Source: 79-D21 sp022839995
GTDB taxonomy: Bacteria > Synergistota > Synergistia > Synergistales > 79-D21
NCBI GenBank assembly: GCA_022839995.1
Contig: JALHIN010000040.1
Span: forward strand, 1 to 12,065
Reading direction: 5' to 3'
Length of the DNA: 12,065 nucleotides
The position numbers were made by a program, and so were the translations under genes. The notes beneath the pieces were generated by a model. The model saw only the letters and a program-made list of their open reading frames with translations, did no database searches and had not been told where the DNA came from. Below are positions 1 through 6,400 of the stretch, in pieces (positions within the stretch are counted from its first letter, which is position 1; the number at the start of each line of letters is the position of its first letter).

Positions 1-293
1 TTTTCTCGCTGCGGACTCGCTACGAATTAAGTATTCATAGGCTTTGAGCTCCATGGCACCATCCTAATACAGGTGCCAGATAGGGAGCAATCACCTAATT
101 ATAACTTGAGCCATAGAGAAAGTCCCTCTTTCCGATTTCAGGACTCTGCCCCATAGCCTGAACCTTAACCCAACCTTGTTCCCTCCCGTAAATCTCTACT
201 CCAGCGGTCCGCCACTACTCTCTTTTGTAATGTTAGACCCGGTTTCTCGGCTCCGATTCCCGACAGTAAATTTACCCCAATATCTAGACAAAA

Positions 294-324
294 TTGGATT
301 CAGGTTGTATGGTATCCGTATACT
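294..324 (+). promoter_or_regulatory. Putative promoter of the GntR regulator gene with overlapping operator-like sequence
   Basis: A near-consensus -10 box TATACT is at 319-324, preceded by TTGGAT at 294-299. The 19-base spacing is longer than ideal, so the -35 assignment is weak. The same stretch carries TGGTATCC (310-317) directly followed by GTATAC (318-323). GTATAC also occurs in the next intergenic region at 1037-1042. Many FCD-type GntR regulators bind palindromes centred on GTATAC; from memory ExuR/UxuR sites look like TTGGTATACCAA. Autoregulation by the downstream repressor is therefore a reasonable inference. Confidence 0.4.
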
Positions 325-340
325 AAAAAGGATTGCCGGA

Positions 341-346
341 AAGGAG
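341..346 (+). promoter_or_regulatory. Ribosome binding site fixing the GntR start
   Basis: AAGGAG lies 9 bases upstream of ATG 356. No comparable site precedes the earlier in-frame ATG at 176, and family alignment begins near residue 10 counted from 356. This decides the start. Confidence 0.8.
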
Positions 347-355
347 TTTGCATCT

Positions 356-1018
356 ATGAACCTCGTGAGGGATAACCGACTCTGGGGCACTGCTTACAAA
401 TGGATCAAGGATGCGATCGAATGCGGCGCGCTCAAGGCAGGTGAACCTCTCAGCGAAAATCGCCTTTCCCAGGAGATCGAGATTAGCCGAACCCCCATCC
501 GAGAGGCGCTCCGGGTTTTAGCACAGGAGGGGTACGTAAGAATAGTCCCAGCAAAAGGGGCCTTCGTTTCCGAGATTTCCCTGGAGGACGTGAAGGAGAT
601 CTACGACATTCGCAAGCTTTTGGAGCCCTTCGCGGCCCTTTCCGCGGTTACTCGGGTCCCGGAGGAGGAGATCCTGGCTCTCGAGAGCGACTGGCAGGGC
701 ATCCAGGCTCGCGTCGCCGAGGGCGAGTCCGTTCCCTGGTCGGAGGTGGCCGCCATCGACCAGCGTTTTCATTTCACCCTGATCCAGCACTCCACGAACA
801 AGCGGGTCCAGCAGATCCTTTCCTCTTATCACGCCCAGATCGAGCGTTTCCAGTCCCTTTCCGCCAAGTCCCTCGCCAACGTCGAGAACACCGTCCGCCA
901 GCATCTCGAGCTGATCGCCTGCCTGAAGGGGCGAGACGGGAGAGAACTCTCGGAACGGCTTTACGACCACATCGTCAAGAGCGAGGAGAATGTCCTGAAG
1001 GATTATTACGGGAGATAA
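356..1018 (+). CDS. GntR family transcriptional regulator, FCD subfamily
   Basis: This is a 220-residue DNA-binding repressor or activator controlled by a small effector, probably the substrate or an intermediate of the operon downstream. The N-terminal winged helix-turn-helix (about residues 10-75) shows the typical GntR pattern: GALKAGEPLSE, then SRTPIREALRVLAQEGYV, then the wing PAKGAFVSEIS. The rest is an all-helical FCD ligand domain. IDQRFHFTL, RQHLEL and YDHIVKS supply the Asp and His residues that bind a metal in this family. Start ATG 356 is chosen because it has an AAGGAG site and gives the usual family length; the frame is open back to 176, but that extension is not family-like. 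The gene stands alone just before the aconitase X operon, with matching operator-like motifs upstream of both. The ligand cannot be read from sequence. Confidence 0.92.
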   Translation: MNLVRDNRLWGTAYKWIKDAIECGALKAGEPLSENRLSQEIEISRTPIREALRVLAQEGYVRIVPAKGAFVSEISLEDVKEIYDIRKLLEPFAALSAVTRVPEEEILALESDWQGIQARVAEGESVPWSEVAAIDQRFHFTLIQHSTNKRVQQILSSYHAQIERFQSLSAKSLANVENTVRQHLELIACLKGRDGRELSERLYDHIVKSEENVLKDYYGR

Positions 1019-1033
1019 AAATTTTACCCTTGA

Positions 1034-1053
1034 TTGGTATACAGTTGGTATGG
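1034..1053 (+). promoter_or_regulatory. Putative GntR operator in front of the aconitase X operon
   Basis: TTGGTATAC (1034-1042) and TTGGTATGG (1045-1053) form a direct repeat of TTGGTAT with an 11-base period, about one helical turn. The first copy contains the palindrome GTATAC, which is shared with the promoter of the GntR gene at 318-323. Position in a 77-base gap right after the regulator and before the operon fits an operator. Promoter boxes here are ambiguous: TTGGTA at 1045-1050 with TATTGC at 1068-1073 (17-base spacing) is one weak possibility. Confidence 0.45.
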
Positions 1054-1082
1054 TGAAAGTATCCCGCTATTGCGGATTTTTT

Positions 1083-1089
1083 GGAGGTG
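1083..1089 (+). promoter_or_regulatory. Ribosome binding site fixing a TTG start for aconitase X
   Basis: GGAGGTG lies 6 bases upstream of TTG 1096. The alternative in-frame TTG at 1081 lies before this site and would place the Shine-Dalgarno sequence inside the gene. TTG 1096 is therefore preferred; there is no ATG nearby that fits. Confidence 0.75.
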
Positions 1090-1095
1090 TCGCTA

Positions 1096-2310
1096 TTGCA
1101 ACTGACGGATGAAGAAAAACGGATGCTTGACGGTGGGCACGGCCGGGGGGTCCAGAGGGCGATGGAACTGCTGGTGGCCCTGGGGAAATCCTTCGACGCC
1201 GAGCGGATGATCCCCGTTAGCCGGACCCACGTCGCGCTGAGCGGCCAGGAAGGGGACACCTACTGGTGCCAGCTCCTCGTCGAGGGGGGGGCCACCTGCA
1301 AGGTTCCGCCGTCGACAAATCCTGCTTGGGACGTGCAGGTCCTGACGAAGCACTACGAAGTGACGGAGCCCGAGCTCGAGCTCGGGCTCCGGACGATCGA
1401 CGTGTACCGGCGGATCGGGGCGAAACTGACCTTCTGCTGCACGCCCGGGCTCGGAACGAATGTCCCCGCTTTTGGCGAGCACGTGGCATTTTCCGAGTCC
1501 AGCGCGACGCCCTACGTAAACGCCGTCCTGGGTGCCCGTTCGAACCGGGAGTCCTCCTGCAGTGCCCTCGCCTCGGCCGTCACCGGGGTGACACCCCTCT
1601 ACGGCTACCACTTTGAGGAGAACCGCGGCGGAACGATGCTCGTCGACGTTGAGGCCCGGCCGAAGGATGCCTACGACTGGGGAATCCTGGGCTACTACAT
1701 CGGCCGGTACGCCGGCAGCCGCATCCCCGTGCTCGATTTCAGGCGCTTGGATCGCCGTCCTACGCCGGAGGAACTTCTCTACCTCGGCGCGGAGATGGCC
1801 ACGAGCGGTTCCGTGGCGATGTACCACATCGTCGGCGTGACCCCGGAGGCTCCCACCGCGGCGGCGGCTTTCAGGGGCAAGTCGCCGGAGTTTACCCTTC
1901 CCGTCCTGCCCCGGCACCTGTTGGAGCAAGAGGAACAGATCTCTGAGAAGGGCGGCAAGATCAACCTGGTCATGCTCGGCTGCCCGCACTATACCTACGA
2001 CCAGCTACGGGAACTCGCCTCGCTTCTTGAGGGCCGCACCGTCCACCGGGACGTTGCTTTCTGGGTGCTCACGTCCTTCGACGCGATCGAGCTGGCCAGG
2101 CGGAGCGGCCACCTGGAAACCATCGAAAAGGCCGGGTGCCGCCTGGTTCCCAACACCTGCATCGACGAGCCCTGCTGGAAGTCCTTCGAGGGTGGGCTCG
2201 GCGTGACGGATTCGCCGAAGTGCATGTATTACCGGGAAAGGCGCGGCCAGCCCTTCGTCATCCGGAGGCTTTCCGACTGCGTCGAGGCCTCGGTCAGGGG
2301 GGAGATCTGA
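1096..2310 (+). CDS. Aconitase X catalytic (large) subunit, DUF521 family dehydratase
   Basis: This is an iron-sulfur hydro-lyase of the aconitase superfamily, 404 residues, the usual size of a free-standing AcnX large subunit. Characterised relatives are bacterial cis-3-hydroxy-L-proline dehydratase and archaeal mevalonate 5-phosphate dehydratase. Family signatures visible are TCTP-like FCCTPGLGTNVPAFGEHVAFSE, then YVNAVLGARSNRE, then GCPHYTYDQLREL and PNTCIDEPCW. Cys296, Cys355 and Cys376 (in GCPH, NTCID and PKCMYY) are the likely cluster ligands, an inference from conservation. Translation starts at TTG 1096. The next gene, encoding the swivel subunit, begins one base after the stop, so the two make one enzyme. 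There is no pyrroline-carboxylate reductase or racemase beside it, so hydroxyproline is not clearly the substrate; the sugar-type transporter and dehydrogenases point to another polar hydroxy acid. Family is certain, substrate unknown. Confidence 0.9.
   Translation: MQLTDEEKRMLDGGHGRGVQRAMELLVALGKSFDAERMIPVSRTHVALSGQEGDTYWCQLLVEGGATCKVPPSTNPAWDVQVLTKHYEVTEPELELGLRTIDVYRRIGAKLTFCCTPGLGTNVPAFGEHVAFSESSATPYVNAVLGARSNRESSCSALASAVTGVTPLYGYHFEENRGGTMLVDVEARPKDAYDWGILGYYIGRYAGSRIPVLDFRRLDRRPTPEELLYLGAEMATSGSVAMYHIVGVTPEAPTAAAAFRGKSPEFTLPVLPRHLLEQEEQISEKGGKINLVMLGCPHYTYDQLRELASLLEGRTVHRDVAFWVLTSFDAIELARRSGHLETIEKAGCRLVPNTCIDEPCWKSFEGGLGVTDSPKCMYYRERRGQPFVIRRLSDCVEASVRGEI
1364..1391. repeat. 28-bp perfect palindrome inside the aconitase X gene
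   Basis: The left half CGGAGCCCGAGCTC (1364-1377) is the exact reverse complement of the right half (1378-1391), with no loop. It lies in frame within the aconitase X coding sequence and encodes roughly TEPELELGLR. It may be a chance result of GAG/CTC-rich codons, or a site able to form a cruciform or an RNA hairpin. Confidence 0.9.
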
Positions 2311-2311
2311 A

Positions 2312-2740
2312 ATGTCCGGCAAGACCTGTTACAGCTGCAGGAGCATCGTGAAGGGGAAGGTCGAGGGCGAGGCGATCGTCTCGAGGGAGGCCATGTGCTT
2401 CTATCTCTGTGACCCGGAAACGGGAGAGGTGATCGAGAAGAACCATCCCCTGAAGGGACGCTCGATCGCGAAAAAGGTCCTCGTCCTGCAGTCCGGAAAG
2501 GGCAGTTCCGTGGTCCAGGTGGACGGCTTCTACCAGCTTTCCGTGAAGGGAACCCTTCCTGTGGGCATTATCGTGAGGGAGATCGAGCCGGTCCTGGTCT
2601 CGGCGGCCGTGGTCCTGGAAACCCCGATGGTCGACCGGCTCCAGCTGGATCCGTTCGAGGCCATTTCAGACGGTGACTGGGTGGAAATAGACACGGAAAA
2701 GGAAATCGTGACGGTGACGAAAAGGGGGAGAGACGAATGA
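2312..2740 (+). CDS. Aconitase X swivel (small) subunit, DUF126 family
   Basis: This 142-residue protein is the small partner of the aconitase X dehydratase. It carries the mobile swivel domain that closes over the active site. It has the family layout: an N-terminal strand region with KGEVEGEAIVS-like sequence (KGKVEGEAIVSREAMCF), a central GKGSS loop near residues 65-70, PVGIIVREIEPVLVSAAVV, then ETPMVDRL and a C-terminal DGDWVEID strand. ATG 2312 follows the stop of the large subunit by one base, and GGGGGAG at 2299-2305 is a good ribosome binding site. The end overlaps the next gene by ATGA. In many bacteria the two domains are fused into one chain; here they are separate. Function without the large subunit is not expected. 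Confidence 0.88.
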   Translation: MSGKTCYSCRSIVKGKVEGEAIVSREAMCFYLCDPETGEVIEKNHPLKGRSIAKKVLVLQSGKGSSVVQVDGFYQLSVKGTLPVGIIVREIEPVLVSAAVVLETPMVDRLQLDPFEAISDGDWVEIDTEKEIVTVTKRGRDE

Positions 2741-3504
2741 AGATCCTCGAGAAGTTCAACCTGGAAGGGAAAGTGGCGGTCGTTACCGGGTCCGCACAGG
2801 GGTTGGGCAAGGGCTACGCGAAGGGGCTGGCGGAAGCCGGTGCCACCGTGGTGTGCGCGGACCGGAACCTGGAAGGGGTCCAGAAAACCGCAGCGGAGAT
2901 CGTCGAGGCGGGCGGCAAGGCCGAGGCCTGTCTCCTGGACGTGACGAAGCCGGCCGAGACGGAGAAGGCCTTCCGGGAGCTCGCCTCCCGCCTGGGCAGC
3001 CTGGACATCCTCATCAACAACGCCGGCGTCGAGGACATCAGCCCCTTTGTCGATGTGACAGAGGCCCAGTACGACAAGATCATGGGCGTCAACCTCAGGG
3101 GGGCGTTCTTCACGGCCCAGGCCGCGGCGCGGATCATGAAGGCGCAGAAATCCGGGAAAATCCTGAACATCGGGTCCCTGGGCAGCGCCATCGGGCTGTC
3201 GGAATCCTCCGTCTACTGCGGCACCAAGGGCGGGGTGCTGGGCATCACGCGCACGATGGCCATCGAGCTGGCCAGGGACAACGTCCAGGTCAACGCCCTG
3301 GGTCCCGGCTACTTCCGCACGCCGATGACCGAGCCGTTTTTCCAGGATCCGGCCCACAGGAAATGGATCGAGGAACGGATTCCCGCGGGGCGGGTCGGCA
3401 CGGCCGAAGACCTCATCGGCGCGGTTGTCTTCCTTTGCAGTTCTGCCTCCGATTACCTGACCGGCCAGATCGTCTACGTGGACGGCGGCTGGCTCGCAAG
3501 CTGA
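2737..3504 (+). CDS. SDR family NAD(P)-dependent oxidoreductase
   Basis: This is a classical short-chain dehydrogenase of 255 residues that oxidises an alcohol or reduces a ketone using NAD(P). It shows the Rossmann motif TGSAQGLGKG near residues 18-27, NNAGVED near 90, the catalytic Ser147, Tyr160 and Lys164 (SLGSAIG, then VYCGTKGG with the YxxxK spacing), LGPGYFRTPMTEP after the active site, and the usual C-terminal DYLTGQIVYVDGGW. General shape resembles gluconate 5-dehydrogenase or KduD-type sugar-acid dehydrogenases, but SDR substrates cannot be assigned from these motifs. The ATG overlaps the stop of the aconitase X small subunit (ATGA), which implies translational coupling and a shared pathway. 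It probably acts on a hydroxyl or keto group of the same carbon skeleton as the dehydratase. Confidence 0.9.
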   Translation: MKILEKFNLEGKVAVVTGSAQGLGKGYAKGLAEAGATVVCADRNLEGVQKTAAEIVEAGGKAEACLLDVTKPAETEKAFRELASRLGSLDILINNAGVEDISPFVDVTEAQYDKIMGVNLRGAFFTAQAAARIMKAQKSGKILNIGSLGSAIGLSESSVYCGTKGGVLGITRTMAIELARDNVQVNALGPGYFRTPMTEPFFQDPAHRKWIEERIPAGRVGTAEDLIGAVVFLCSSASDYLTGQIVYVDGGWLAS

Positions 3505-3535
3505 GATCTTTCTATAAAGAGGGAGGTTTCCAGTC

Positions 3536-4792
3536 ATGTTCGAGTTCAAGAAAGCGGAAAGAAACCTGAGCGAAGAAAAGGCGTCCGTCGAGCAGATCGT
3601 CCGGGACATCGTCCGCAACGTCCAGGAGAACGGCGACCGGGCGATCATGGATTACACCTCGAAGTTCGACGGCATCAACCTGGAGGCGGTGCGCGTTCCC
3701 CGCGAGGCGCTGAAGGAAGCCTACGCGAAGGTGGCTCCCGAGACGGTCGAGAACCTCAAGTTTGCCGCCGCACGGATCCGGGACTTCGCCGAGCACCAGA
3801 AGTCCTGCCTGAAGGAACTGCGCTACGAGATCACGCCGGGCGTGATCCTGGGACACCGGCTCGTCCCCATCGAGTCTTGCGGCTGCTACGTCCCGGCGGG
3901 CCGTTACCCGCTGCCCTCCTCCGCCCTCATGTCCATCATCCCCGCGAAGGTGGCCGGGGTGAAGAGGGTGGCCGCCTGTTCCCCGGCGAGCAAGGGGCAG
4001 AACGGGATCCACCCCGCCGTGCTGGTCGCCATGGACCTGGCGGGGGTCGACGAGATCTACTGCATGGGCGGCGCCCAGGCCATCGCGGCCTACGCCTTCG
4101 GGACCGAGTCGGTGAAGCCGGTGGACATCATCGTCGGCCCGGGCAACAAGTTCGTCACGGAAGCTAAGCGCCAAGTCAGCGGGGCGGTCGGGATCGACAT
4201 GCTCGCCGGCCCGAGCGAGGTCGTCATCATCGCCGACGAATCGGCGAACCCGAAGTGGGTTGCTGCGGACTCCCTGGCCCGCTGCGAGCATGACCCGAAC
4301 TCCTGGACGGTCCTCGTGACGACGAGCGAGAAGCTCGCGAAAGACGTGACGGCCGAGATCGAGACCCAGCTGAAGACCCTGAAGACCGCCGAGCTGGCGG
4401 GGCAAAGCTGGAGGAACAACGGCCGCATTCTGGTCGTGGACAGCCTGGACGAAGCCGTGAAGATCACGAACGAAATCGCGCCGGAGCACCTGCAGGTCAT
4501 GACGAAAGACAGCGCGGCAACGGCGGAGAAGCTGGAGAACTTCGGATCCCTCTTCATCGGGCATTACGCGCCGGTTCCGTTCGGCGACTACGTGTCGGGG
4601 CCCAACCACATCCTTCCGACCCTGAAATGCAGCCGTTTCTCCAACGGCGTCTTCGTTGGGACCTTCATCAAGATCAGTTCCATCCAGGAGATCACCGCGG
4701 AAGGCGCGAAGATGCTCTCCGGGCCCTGCGCCCACCTGGCGGGCGTCGAGGGGCTTTTCGGGCACCAGTACTCGGCGCAGCTTCGAGGTTAG
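3536..4792 (+). CDS. Histidinol dehydrogenase family oxidoreductase, probably catabolic
   Basis: This 418-residue protein belongs to the HisD family. Known members are zinc enzymes that oxidise a primary alcohol to a carboxylate in two NAD-linked steps (histidinol to histidine; HpsN on dihydroxypropanesulfonate). Family blocks are clear: CGCYVPAGRYPLPSSALM, MGGAQAIAAYAFGT, VGPGNKFVTEAKRQVSG, IDMLAGPSEV, APEHLQ, FGDYVSGPNHILPT and VEGLFGHQ. Glu317 and His318 match the catalytic pair, and His252, Asp351 and His410 match zinc ligands. The fourth ligand, Gln259 of the E. coli enzyme, appears to be Arg249 here (LARCEHDP instead of SQAEHGP). The operon setting and absence of any other histidine-biosynthesis gene argue against a HisD role. 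ATG 3536 has GGGAGG at 3521-3526. Likely job: oxidation of a terminal alcohol or aldehyde in the pathway fed by the transporter downstream. Confidence 0.88.
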   Translation: MFEFKKAERNLSEEKASVEQIVRDIVRNVQENGDRAIMDYTSKFDGINLEAVRVPREALKEAYAKVAPETVENLKFAAARIRDFAEHQKSCLKELRYEITPGVILGHRLVPIESCGCYVPAGRYPLPSSALMSIIPAKVAGVKRVAACSPASKGQNGIHPAVLVAMDLAGVDEIYCMGGAQAIAAYAFGTESVKPVDIIVGPGNKFVTEAKRQVSGAVGIDMLAGPSEVVIIADESANPKWVAADSLARCEHDPNSWTVLVTTSEKLAKDVTAEIETQLKTLKTAELAGQSWRNNGRILVVDSLDEAVKITNEIAPEHLQVMTKDSAATAEKLENFGSLFIGHYAPVPFGDYVSGPNHILPTLKCSRFSNGVFVGTFIKISSIQEITAEGAKMLSGPCAHLAGVEGLFGHQYSAQLRG

Positions 4793-4827
4793 GCGGTCAA
4801 GGCCCAGCTTAGAACGGGAGGCATTTC

Positions 4828-6381
4828 ATGTCCGGCACAGCCTTGGAAACGAAAAGCCCGGAAGGAGCTTTTGGAGGACTGATGGTTCCGGCTCTTTCGC
4901 TGCAGGGGATAACGAAGATCTACCCCGGGACGGTGGCCCTGGAAGAGGTCAACCTCGAGGTGCGCTACGGAGAGGTTCACGGCCTCATCGGGAAGAACGG
5001 GGCCGGCAAGTCGACGCTGGTGGGCATCCTCGCGGGGCTGATCCCGCCGACTTCGGGAACCATCCGCATCGGGGAACGCTCTTTTTCCTTGCTCAGCCGC
5101 GCTCACGCCAAGAGGGAGGGTGTGGCCATCGTGACCCAGGAGCCCGAGATCATCCTGGATATCACGGTGGCGGAAAACCTCTACCTGGGGGATTTCGAGA
5201 CCCGCGGCGGTTTCCTGGACTGGCCCGGGATGTTTGCGAAAGCGCGGAAGGTCCTGGAACAAGTCGGGCTCGACATCAACGTGGAACTCAGGGCGGGCGA
5301 CCTCTCCCTGAGCGAGCGGCAGCTGCTGCTCATCATCAAGGCCTGCATCGTGGAGGATGCCCGGATCATTGTCCTGGACGAGTCCTCCGCGCCCCTGACC
5401 CAGAAGGATGCGGAAATCCTCCGGAGGCTCGTGGCGGATCTCCGGGCCCGGGGTAAGGCGATCGTCTACATTTCCCACCACATCGACGAACTGCTCGACA
5501 TCTGCGACAGGCTTACGGTTCTCCGCGACGGCCGCAGCGTGGCGACGCGTGACCGTTCGGATCTGGACCACCAGTCCCTCTCCGAGCTTATCGTGGGCGA
5601 CGGCTTCACTGCCTGCGGGGTGCGGAAGGGTAGGGAGACGGAGTCCCTGGGGGAGGTCCTTCTCGAAGTCGAGGGCCTGACCCGCTGGGGCAACTACGAG
5701 GGCGTTTCGTTCACGTTGCGGAGGGGCGAGGTCCTGGGGATTGCCGGGCTTCGCGGGAGCGGCCGGACGGAGCTCCTGAAGGGGATCGCGGGGATCGAGC
5801 CGCCCGAGGAGGGCCGGGTCGTCCTGAAGGGGAAGGAATGCCTGTTCCGCAAGCCGAGCGAGGCCCTGTCGGCGGGCGTGGCGTACCTCCCGGAGGAAAG
5901 GGAGTCGGAGGGGCTCGTCAAGCTCTTCAGCATCAGGGACAACCTCATCCTGAACAGCCTTCGGCAGTTCACCTCCCACGGCTTCATCCGGGGGGGCGCA
6001 GCTTCCAGGAGAGCGGCGGAGGTTTTCGACGAGGTCCAGGTGAAGGCCTTTTCCCTCGAGCAGGCGGTGGAGGAACTTTCCGGGGGCAACAAGCAGAAGG
6101 TCGTGATCGGCCGGATCATGGCGGCCGGGCCCGACGTCTACCTGCTTGACGAACCCACGCGGGGCGTCGACATCGGCGCGAAGAAGAGCATCCTTTCCCT
6201 CATCTGCGAGCGGATACGGGGGAACGCGGGAGTCATCATCACCTCTCCCGGCCTGGACGACCTGATCGACGTCTGCGACCGGATCCTTGTCCTCCGCGGG
6301 GGGAAGATTGCGAAAAGCTATGCCCGTGCGGAATTCGACGAGAAACAGCTTTTCATGGACATCCAGGGTTTCGGATGCTGA
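4828..6381 (+). CDS. Ribose/monosaccharide-type ABC transporter ATP-binding protein (RbsA-like)
   Basis: This cytoplasmic ATPase has two fused nucleotide-binding domains (517 residues), the layout of RbsA, MglA and XylG. Domain 1 has Walker A GKNGAGKST at residues 55-63, the Q-loop TQEPE, signature LSLSERQLL, Walker B IIVLDES and the switch His in YISHHIDEL. Domain 2 has the diverged P-loop GLRGSGRTELL, signature LSGGNKQKVVIGR and Walker B VYLLDEPTRGVDIG, with no switch histidine (ITSPGLDDL). The weaker second site is normal for this family. ATG 4828 has CGGGAGG at 4815-4821; an alternative ATG at 4882 (residue 19) has its own GGAGG and would match the family N-terminus better. It powers the permease and binding protein encoded next. 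The substrate is probably a sugar, polyol or sugar acid. Confidence 0.93.
   Translation: MSGTALETKSPEGAFGGLMVPALSLQGITKIYPGTVALEEVNLEVRYGEVHGLIGKNGAGKSTLVGILAGLIPPTSGTIRIGERSFSLLSRAHAKREGVAIVTQEPEIILDITVAENLYLGDFETRGGFLDWPGMFAKARKVLEQVGLDINVELRAGDLSLSERQLLLIIKACIVEDARIIVLDESSAPLTQKDAEILRRLVADLRARGKAIVYISHHIDELLDICDRLTVLRDGRSVATRDRSDLDHQSLSELIVGDGFTACGVRKGRETESLGEVLLEVEGLTRWGNYEGVSFTLRRGEVLGIAGLRGSGRTELLKGIAGIEPPEEGRVVLKGKECLFRKPSEALSAGVAYLPEERESEGLVKLFSIRDNLILNSLRQFTSHGFIRGGAASRRAAEVFDEVQVKAFSLEQAVEELSGGNKQKVVIGRIMAAGPDVYLLDEPTRGVDIGAKKSILSLICERIRGNAGVIITSPGLDDLIDVCDRILVLRGGKIAKSYARAEFDEKQLFMDIQGFGC
4873..4884 (+). promoter_or_regulatory. Second ribosome binding site and alternative start in the ABC ATPase gene
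   Basis: GGAGG at 4873-4877 lies 4 bases before ATG 4882, in frame with the gene. A start here would remove 18 residues that the RbsA family does not usually have. Which start is used cannot be decided by eye. Confidence 0.4.
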
Positions 6382-6400
6382 CGTTGCGAGGTGTAAGGAC

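Larger units (their letters stand above)
1..355. other. Non-coding upstream region, comparatively AT-rich
   Basis: No coding region can be supported here. All frames are interrupted or lack a start with a ribosome binding site, and the base composition is clearly richer in A and T than the genes that follow. An open frame runs from 176 into the regulator gene, but its first 60 codons have no ribosome binding site and do not resemble the regulator family. A 7-bp inverted repeat (TGGCACC at 54-60, GGTGCCA at 72-78, 11-base loop) has no T-tract after it, so I do not call it a terminator. The last 60 bases hold a plausible promoter and operator, listed separately. The upstream neighbour lies outside the window. 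Confidence 0.6.

Noticed and set aside
54..78. Inverted repeat TGGCACC/GGTGCCA as a terminator of an upstream gene
   Set aside because: Only 7 base pairs with an 11-base loop and no T-tract.
176..355. 60-codon N-terminal extension of the GntR regulator from ATG 176
   Set aside because: No ribosome binding site, AT-rich and not family-like; a good AAGGAG site and the normal family length support ATG 356, and a promoter-like -10 box lies within the extension.
1096..2740. Assignment as cis-3-hydroxy-L-proline dehydratase
   Set aside because: Same family, but the usual partners (pyrroline-2-carboxylate reductase, racemase, amino-acid transporter) are absent and the neighbours are sugar-type, so the specific activity cannot be claimed.
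3536..4792. Biosynthetic histidinol dehydrogenase (hisD) label
   Set aside because: No other his biosynthesis gene is near, a zinc ligand is changed, and the gene sits in a catabolic transporter operon.
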